A stretch of 64,000 bases of DNA, from positions 39,585-103,584 of the forward strand of contig CAZJVS010000013.1 of assembly GCA_964549445.1 (NCBI GenBank). The letters run 5' to 3'. A model generated the notes under the pieces. The model ran no database searches, had not been told where the DNA came from, and was given only the letters and a program-made list of their open reading frames with translations. The translations under genes and the position numbers were made by a program. Of the stretch, positions 59,852 to 64,000 are shown piece after piece. The DNA is from SpSt-539 sp964549445 (GTDB lineage: Bacteria; Planctomycetota; Phycisphaerae; UBA1845; UTPLA1). The first letter of the stretch is position 1. Each line of letters starts with the position of its first letter.

Positions 59852-59881
59852 TTGCGACCAGTCGGACGCGGCCGCTATACT
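59852..59881 (+). promoter_or_regulatory. Promoter of lipA-tmk-holB
   Basis: TTGCGA (59852-59857), 18-bp spacer, TATACT (59876-59881). It would give a leader of about 25 nt including the purine-rich GAAGGCGAAGAG before the ATG at 59914. Confidence 0.45.
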
Positions 59882-59913
59882 GACTCGGCGTTCACCGTAG
59901 AAGGCGAAGAGTG

Positions 59914-60822
59914 ATGCACCTGACCGTACTCGAAACGCGACATGCAACGCAGCGGCGGCTCCCTGCGTGGCTGAAGAAGCGGCTGCCCACGGGCGACGTG
60001 CTGATGCAGACGCGGGCGATCGTGGCCCGGAGCGGCGTGGCGACCGTCTGCGAAGAGGCGCGGTGTCCGAACCTGACCGAGTGCTGGTCGAAACGGCATG
60101 CGACGTTCATGGTGCTCGGGGGCAAGTGCACGCGGCGGTGTACGTTTTGTGCCGTGCTGACGGCGCGGCCGGACCCGGTGGAGGCCGACGAGCCGCAGCG
60201 GCTGGCCGCGGCGGTGGCGGAGCTGGGGCTTCGGCATGTCGTGATTACTTCGGTGGCGCGGGATGATCTCGGCGATGAGGGGGCTGGGCATTTTGCGGCG
60301 TGCGTGCGGGAGATTCGGGCGGTGCGGCCGAGCTGCATCATCGAGGTATTGCCGGCGGATTTTCATGGCCGCGAGGAGTGCCTTACGGCGGTGTGCGAGG
60401 CGGGGCCGGACATCTACAACCACAATATCGAGACCGTCGAGCGATTGCAGAAGGCAGTGCGGCCGGCGGCGCGGTATGAGCGATCGCTGGGGCTGCTGCG
60501 GCGCGTGAAAGCGATGCGGCCGGAAGTGTTTACGAAGTCGGGGATCATGGTGGGGCTGGGCGAGACACGCGTGGAGCTGCGCCAGACTTTGACGGATTTG
60601 CGGGCGCACGACGTGGATATTCTGACGGTCGGACAATACTTGCAGCCGACGCCGGCGCACGCTGAGGTAGCGCGGTATGTTCCGCCCGAGGAGTTTGAGG
60701 AGATCGGGGCGGAGGCTCGGGCTTTGGGGTTTCGGTCGGTGGCATCGGGGCCGTTTGTGCGGAGTTCGTACAACGCCGGCGACGTGTTCGACGCGATTGA
60801 CGCGCGGCGGGTGCGGGCGTGA
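59914..60822 (+). CDS. lipA: Lipoyl synthase
   Basis: 302 residues from ATG 59914; GTG 59911 is adjacent. The auxiliary cluster motif CX4CX5C is present as CEEARCPNLTEC and the radical-SAM motif CX3CX2C as CTRRCTFC. Other family signs are TFMVLGGKCTRRC, VVITSVARDDLGDEGAGHF, YNHNIETVERL, SGIMVGLGE, LTVGQYLQPTPAH and the C-terminal RSSYNAGDVF with the Arg-Ser-Ser cluster ligand. It inserts two sulfur atoms into octanoyl groups on carrier proteins of 2-oxoacid dehydrogenases and the glycine cleavage system. It starts the operon with tmk and holB; its stop overlaps the tmk start as GTGA. Confidence 0.96.
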   Translation: MHLTVLETRHATQRRLPAWLKKRLPTGDVLMQTRAIVARSGVATVCEEARCPNLTECWSKRHATFMVLGGKCTRRCTFCAVLTARPDPVEADEPQRLAAAVAELGLRHVVITSVARDDLGDEGAGHFAACVREIRAVRPSCIIEVLPADFHGREECLTAVCEAGPDIYNHNIETVERLQKAVRPAARYERSLGLLRRVKAMRPEVFTKSGIMVGLGETRVELRQTLTDLRAHDVDILTVGQYLQPTPAHAEVARYVPPEEFEEIGAEARALGFRSVASGPFVRSSYNAGDVFDAIDARRVRA

Positions 60823-61523
60823 CGGCGGCCGTGGTCTCGCGGCTGCGCGGCAAGTTCATCGTCTTCGACGGGCCGGATGGGTGTGGCAAGAGCACGCAGC
60901 TGATGGTGCTCGCGGAGAAGTTGCGGGCGGCCGGCGCGCCGGTGACTCTGGCGAAGGACCCCGGCGGCACGGACATCGGTAACCAGATACGACACATCCT
61001 GCTCGACTACGACCTCTCGAAGATGGACGTGCGGTGCGAGACGTTTTTGTTCATGGCGTCGCGCGGGCAACTTTGCGGCGAGGTGATCGATCCGGCGTTG
61101 CAGCGCGGCGATGTGGTGCTGTGCGACCGGTTTATTTCGTCGACGTGCGCGTACCAGGCGGCGGCGGGGTTTGACATCAAGCGGATTATCGAGCTGGGGC
61201 GGTACGCCGTCGGCGAGACGTGGCCGGCGCTGACGATCATTCTCGATCTGCCGCCGGAGCTGGGCTTCGAGCGGACCGGGCGCGTGCCGGCCGCGAGCGG
61301 GCCGCGGCGGCTGAAGGACACGGTGGGTCAGCGGATGATGTTCGCGGATGTGCGGACCGACGCGATGGAGTCGCGGCCGCTGGAATTTCATCAGCGGGTG
61401 CGGCAGCTTTTTCTGAAGTTGCAGGACCACTACCCGCGGCCGGTGGTGCATGTCGATGGGGTCGGGACGCGCGACGAGGTTCACGCGCGGGTGATTGAGG
61501 CGATCGAGCGTGCGTCTCTTTGA
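60819..61523 (+). CDS. tmk: Thymidylate kinase
   Basis: 234 residues from a GTG overlapping the lipA stop. P-loop FIVFDGPDGCGKSTQL, dTMP-binding DPGGTDIGNQIRHILL, LFMASRGQL, VVLCDRFISSTCAYQ with the DR motif, and a lid region (RRLKDTVGQRMMFADVR) with few basic residues. It phosphorylates dTMP to dTDP in DNA precursor synthesis. Its 3' end overlaps the holB start by 14 bp. Co-location of tmk and holB is very common in bacteria and supports both calls. Confidence 0.95.
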   Translation: MTAAVVSRLRGKFIVFDGPDGCGKSTQLMVLAEKLRAAGAPVTLAKDPGGTDIGNQIRHILLDYDLSKMDVRCETFLFMASRGQLCGEVIDPALQRGDVVLCDRFISSTCAYQAAAGFDIKRIIELGRYAVGETWPALTIILDLPPELGFERTGRVPAASGPRRLKDTVGQRMMFADVRTDAMESRPLEFHQRVRQLFLKLQDHYPRPVVHVDGVGTRDEVHARVIEAIERASL

Positions 61524-62649
61524 TGTCGAACATCAGTGGGCGGCGCAGCGGCGTCTTCAGATGGCGCGGGCCGGCGGGCGGATTCCGCATGCGTATCTGT
61601 TCGCGGGGCCGGCCGGCGTTGGGAAGCAGATGCTGGCCGAGCGGTTTTCGCGGCTGCTGCTGTGCGCCAATCCGACAAAGGTGAAGCCGCCGCCCGAGCT
61701 GGGCGGGCCGAAGATCGAGTGGTTTGACGCGTGCGGCACGTGCGAGGAGTGCGTGCTGTTCGCGGCGGGGACTCATCCGGACTATCGCGTGCTGCATCGG
61801 GGGTATCGGAAGTTCCATCCCGAGGCGCGGGTGCAGCGACAGAAGGGGCTGGAGCTGACGATCGACCTCGTGCGGCATTTCGTGCTGGAGCAGATCAACA
61901 AGCGGGCGTCGCGCGGCGGGGCAAAGGTATTCGTGATCGGCGAGGCGGAGCGGCTGAACCCGGAAGCTCAGAACGCGATGCTGAAGACGCTCGAGGAGCC
62001 GCCGGACGACACTTTTCTGATTTTGATCGCACGGTCGGCGGAACGGTTGCTATCGACGATCCGCTCGCGGTGCCAGCCGGTGGCGTTCGGGCCGCTGCCC
62101 AGCGCGTTCGTGGCGGGCCGGCTGGCCGAGCGGCAGGTCGCGGCGGGCGATGCGACGTATCTGGCGGAATTGAGCGAGGGGAGTCTCGGGCAGGCGCTGC
62201 GGTACGCGTCGCTGGGGTTGGCGGCGCGTCGCGGCGAGATCATCGGGCTGCTGGAGAGCGCGGGTCGCGATCCGCTGGCGGCAGCGAAGCAGATCAAGGA
62301 GACGGCCGAGGGGCTGGGGAAGCCGGAACGGGACGACGAAGAGGGCGAGGTCGGCGAAGTTGATACCGACGCGGCTCGAACGGCCCTCAAGACGGTGCTG
62401 GCGATGACATCGTGTCTGCTCCGCGACGCGCTGCGGGTCGCGAGCGGGGCCGCTGCGGTGGCGTACGGCCGAGACGCGTCGGTCGGCAAACTCGCTGCAC
62501 GACTGGGCCGTCGCGGGGCGATGCGCGGCATTCGAGCGATCTCGACGGCCGAGGCGCAGATCGATATGAATGCAAACGTGCCGCTCGTGCTGGATGGGCT
62601 GGCGATTTCGCTATCACGATGCTTCGAGGGGGCGACGGCGGCGGCGTGA
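61510..62649 (+). CDS. holB: DNA polymerase III delta' subunit
   Basis: 379 residues from GTG 61510 (MRLFDVEHQ); a TTG at 61495 would overlap tmk further. Signs of the clamp-loader ATPase family: IPHAYLFAGPAGVGKQMLAERF, a zinc-type Cys set (LLLCANPTK, then CGTCEEC), KVFVIGEAERLNPEAQNAMLKTLEEPPDDTFLI, recognised as GEAERLNPEAQNAMLKTLEE, and LSTIRSRCQPVAF. The Walker A has K but the usual catalytic residues are reduced, as expected for delta'. An acidic insert (RDDEEGEVGEVDTD) precedes the C-terminal collar domain. Stop overlaps the next start as GTGA. Confidence 0.92.
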   Translation: MRLFDVEHQWAAQRRLQMARAGGRIPHAYLFAGPAGVGKQMLAERFSRLLLCANPTKVKPPPELGGPKIEWFDACGTCEECVLFAAGTHPDYRVLHRGYRKFHPEARVQRQKGLELTIDLVRHFVLEQINKRASRGGAKVFVIGEAERLNPEAQNAMLKTLEEPPDDTFLILIARSAERLLSTIRSRCQPVAFGPLPSAFVAGRLAERQVAAGDATYLAELSEGSLGQALRYASLGLAARRGEIIGLLESAGRDPLAAAKQIKETAEGLGKPERDDEEGEVGEVDTDAARTALKTVLAMTSCLLRDALRVASGAAAVAYGRDASVGKLAARLGRRGAMRGIRAISTAEAQIDMNANVPLVLDGLAISLSRCFEGATAAA

Positions 62650-63917
62650 GCGGATCGGCGATCTCGCCGCGTCTGATGACTCCAATCGCGTGGGATTGCG
62701 AAGTGCTTGCGAATGCATATGGCGTCGTCTTTCTGTTGAATGGCGGGGTTGCCGCGATCCTAAGTGTCGTTGTCGCCGCGGTTCTTGAAGCGCCCATTCT
62801 GGCAGCGATCTGGCGTGTTCCGTTCAAGCGCGTTCTGCGATGGGTTCTGTTCGCAAACGCGTGCTCGGCTGTACTCGGGGTATTTCCGGTATTCTTCGCG
62901 CGCATCGGGCAGGGACCGGGCATGGACGCCGACCCGTGGTGGGTCTACCAACACTATTGGGAACGACACTTACTGGACGTCTGCATTCTTTTCGGGATTT
63001 CGTTTGTAGTAGAGCTGCTCTGTTATCTCGTCGTCGTCTGGCGCTCGAAACGTGCGATTGCACGCTCGCGGATGGTATTGGGCGTGGTTGTCGCAAACAT
63101 GATCACTTACGCGATTATCGGTGTGATTGTCGCCCGGCCGCCAACGACGACAGGCGACTACGAGTTTCTGTCGGACACGAACTGGATTGCGGACGGCAAT
63201 CAGCGCGTTTGGTTCGTTGATCCTGATTCTGCAAAACTCATGTCAATCCGACTCGATGGAGCCGAACGAAGAATCGAATCTGATGCGAAGCTCGGCCGGC
63301 TCGAAAAGATATGGGATGTCGGCAGCATCTATGCGCTCATTCCCGGCGAGCACAAGATGCTCTTGCTCACGCAGAATCGACAATGGGTCGTTGTTGCAAA
63401 CGGCGAGGCGCGCCAACTGCCAGGGCCCGTCGACACTCGGCGGTGGGCGCGATGGGAGGTTGCGCCGTTGATAAACCAGGCGCTCGGACGAATTGGCAAC
63501 GCGACGACGGAGTCCGTTGATGGAATTGGGATGGACGGTGTCTATTACAGCGGCAGCGGGTGGGAGCCGTGGATTCAGCGGGATGAGACGATGCATCTGT
63601 CTGTCGAATGTGCCACCCATTGGTTTGATGGTTCGGGCGCTCCGTTAAGTGTGACCGAAAAGCCGAGCGGGAAGAGGACGAAGTTCAAGATTCCGGTTGG
63701 GTGGGCATCGTACGCCTGCCGTGATCCGGTGATACTCCCGGGTGAGCGGTATGTACTTTTCCTTTGCGGCGATTCGGTCATGGTGCTTGACGCCGCGGCG
63801 AAGCGGGTTGGACGCCTCGTTCGGGGTGACAGCGTGGTGATGGAGGTCGAGCCGTTCGAGAAGGAGTTCTTTAATTGGCAGCCGACGACATCGTCTGCAC
63901 CAGCCAGTCAGCCGTGA
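62646..63917 (+). CDS. Hypothetical membrane protein with C-terminal beta-rich domain
   Basis: About 423 residues from a GTG that overlaps the holB stop (GTGA); an ATG at 62676 is an alternative. The first ~165 residues contain about four hydrophobic helices (VVFLLNGGVAAILSVVVAAVL, VLRWVLFANACSAVLGVFPV, VCILFGISFVVELLCYLVVV, MVLGVVVANMITYAIIGVIVA). The rest is a soluble, beta-rich domain (DTNWIADGNQRVWFVDPDS, KLMSIRLDGAERRI, YALIPGEHKMLLL) that resembles propeller-like readouts. It ends in a short Thr/Ser/Pro tail. I do not recognise the family. Codon use and junction suggest it is real. Its last 10 bp overlap a convergent gene. Confidence 0.72.
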   Translation: MSGSAISPRLMTPIAWDCEVLANAYGVVFLLNGGVAAILSVVVAAVLEAPILAAIWRVPFKRVLRWVLFANACSAVLGVFPVFFARIGQGPGMDADPWWVYQHYWERHLLDVCILFGISFVVELLCYLVVVWRSKRAIARSRMVLGVVVANMITYAIIGVIVARPPTTTGDYEFLSDTNWIADGNQRVWFVDPDSAKLMSIRLDGAERRIESDAKLGRLEKIWDVGSIYALIPGEHKMLLLTQNRQWVVVANGEARQLPGPVDTRRWARWEVAPLINQALGRIGNATTESVDGIGMDGVYYSGSGWEPWIQRDETMHLSVECATHWFDGSGAPLSVTEKPSGKRTKFKIPVGWASYACRDPVILPGERYVLFLCGDSVMVLDAAAKRVGRLVRGDSVVMEVEPFEKEFFNWQPTTSSAPASQP

Positions 63918-64000
63918 GCGAGTCTTCGGACGATCTCAAAGTGGGCCGGGTCGATCGGCATGACGGAGAGGCGCTGGCCTCGTTGCAGCAGGGGCATGGT
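63908..64000 (-). CDS. EVE-domain protein, C-terminal end (truncated by window edge)
   Basis: Thirty codons are visible on the minus strand, ending at TGA 63908-63910. They encode MPLLQRGQRLSVMPIDPAHF and EIVRRLAHG, which looks like the end of an EVE/PUA-related protein (MPLxRRGQRLSVxP pattern). The family binds modified or RNA bases, but with so little sequence this is a guess from the C-terminal pattern. It is convergent with the membrane protein gene, overlapping by 10 bp. Confidence 0.6.
   Translation of the reverse strand, partial: TMPLLQRGQRLSVMPIDPAHFEIVRRLAHG

Overview
The window reads as high-GC chromosomal DNA from a member of the Planctomycetota, most likely class Phycisphaerae. 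Supporting signs are dockerin-like C-termini on secreted proteins, an ECF sigma factor divergent from a Ser/Thr kinase with a TPR tail, T/S-Q-P rich linkers after signal peptides, Cys-rich CxxNxxPDxC repeats, and many very short gene junctions (ATGA/GTGA). This assignment rests on family features, not on a database search. I saw no tRNA, rRNA, CRISPR array, insertion sequence or prophage.

Layout. 1-1640: 3' part of a secreted M64-type peptidase. 1846-24577: a type II secretion / type IV pilus-like cluster (gspF, G, H, I, J, K, a PilM-PilN fusion in the GspL slot, a PilO-like GspM, the secretin GspD and a lipoprotein). The secretin is about 4150 residues long. It holds roughly 38 secretin N-type domains by my count where textbook GspD has three. 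24635-29544: membrane proteins, a VKOR-DsbA fusion, a coiled-coil protein and a two-domain glycosyltransferase. 29466-34511: a BNR protein and an amidohydrolase on the minus strand, divergent from a GMC oxidoreductase and a PLP enzyme. 34658-39347: phosphate module (PhoB-like, PhoR-like, DUF47, PiT transporter). 39368-43490: birA-nadC, a divergent NtrC-like regulator without GAFTGA, and an orphan DNA methyltransferase. 43461-46551: TPR Ser/Thr kinase and divergent ECF sigma factor. 46552-47728: the only long stretch with little or no coding. 47729-53769: small membrane protein, Asn-repeat surface protein, DUF4136 lipoprotein, Ig/dockerin protein, sialidase-like lipoprotein. 53817-59682: isolated atpC, UspA protein, RND pump operon with its TetR regulator. 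59914-63917: lipA-tmk-holB plus an unknown membrane protein, then the 3' end of an EVE-domain gene on the minus strand.

Working together. The secretion cluster probably forms one trans-envelope machine, with the ATPase and prepilin peptidase encoded elsewhere. The dockerin-tailed secreted proteins near it are plausible but untested substrates. Many junctions in the cluster are overlapping start/stop codons, which fits co-translation. The phosphate genes form a sensor-regulator-transporter unit. The TetR-MFP-RND operon has a palindromic operator lying between its -35 and -10.

Best candidates for something undescribed: (1) the giant secretin with two internal signal-peptide-like segments that divide it into three blocks; (2) a recurrent promoter arrangement in which the -10 hexamer ends 6-9 nt before the start codon with no Shine-Dalgarno sequence, suggesting leaderless transcripts at up to eight genes; (3) the NtrC-like regulator lacking the sigma-54 contact loop. 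All three rest on reading the sequence by eye.
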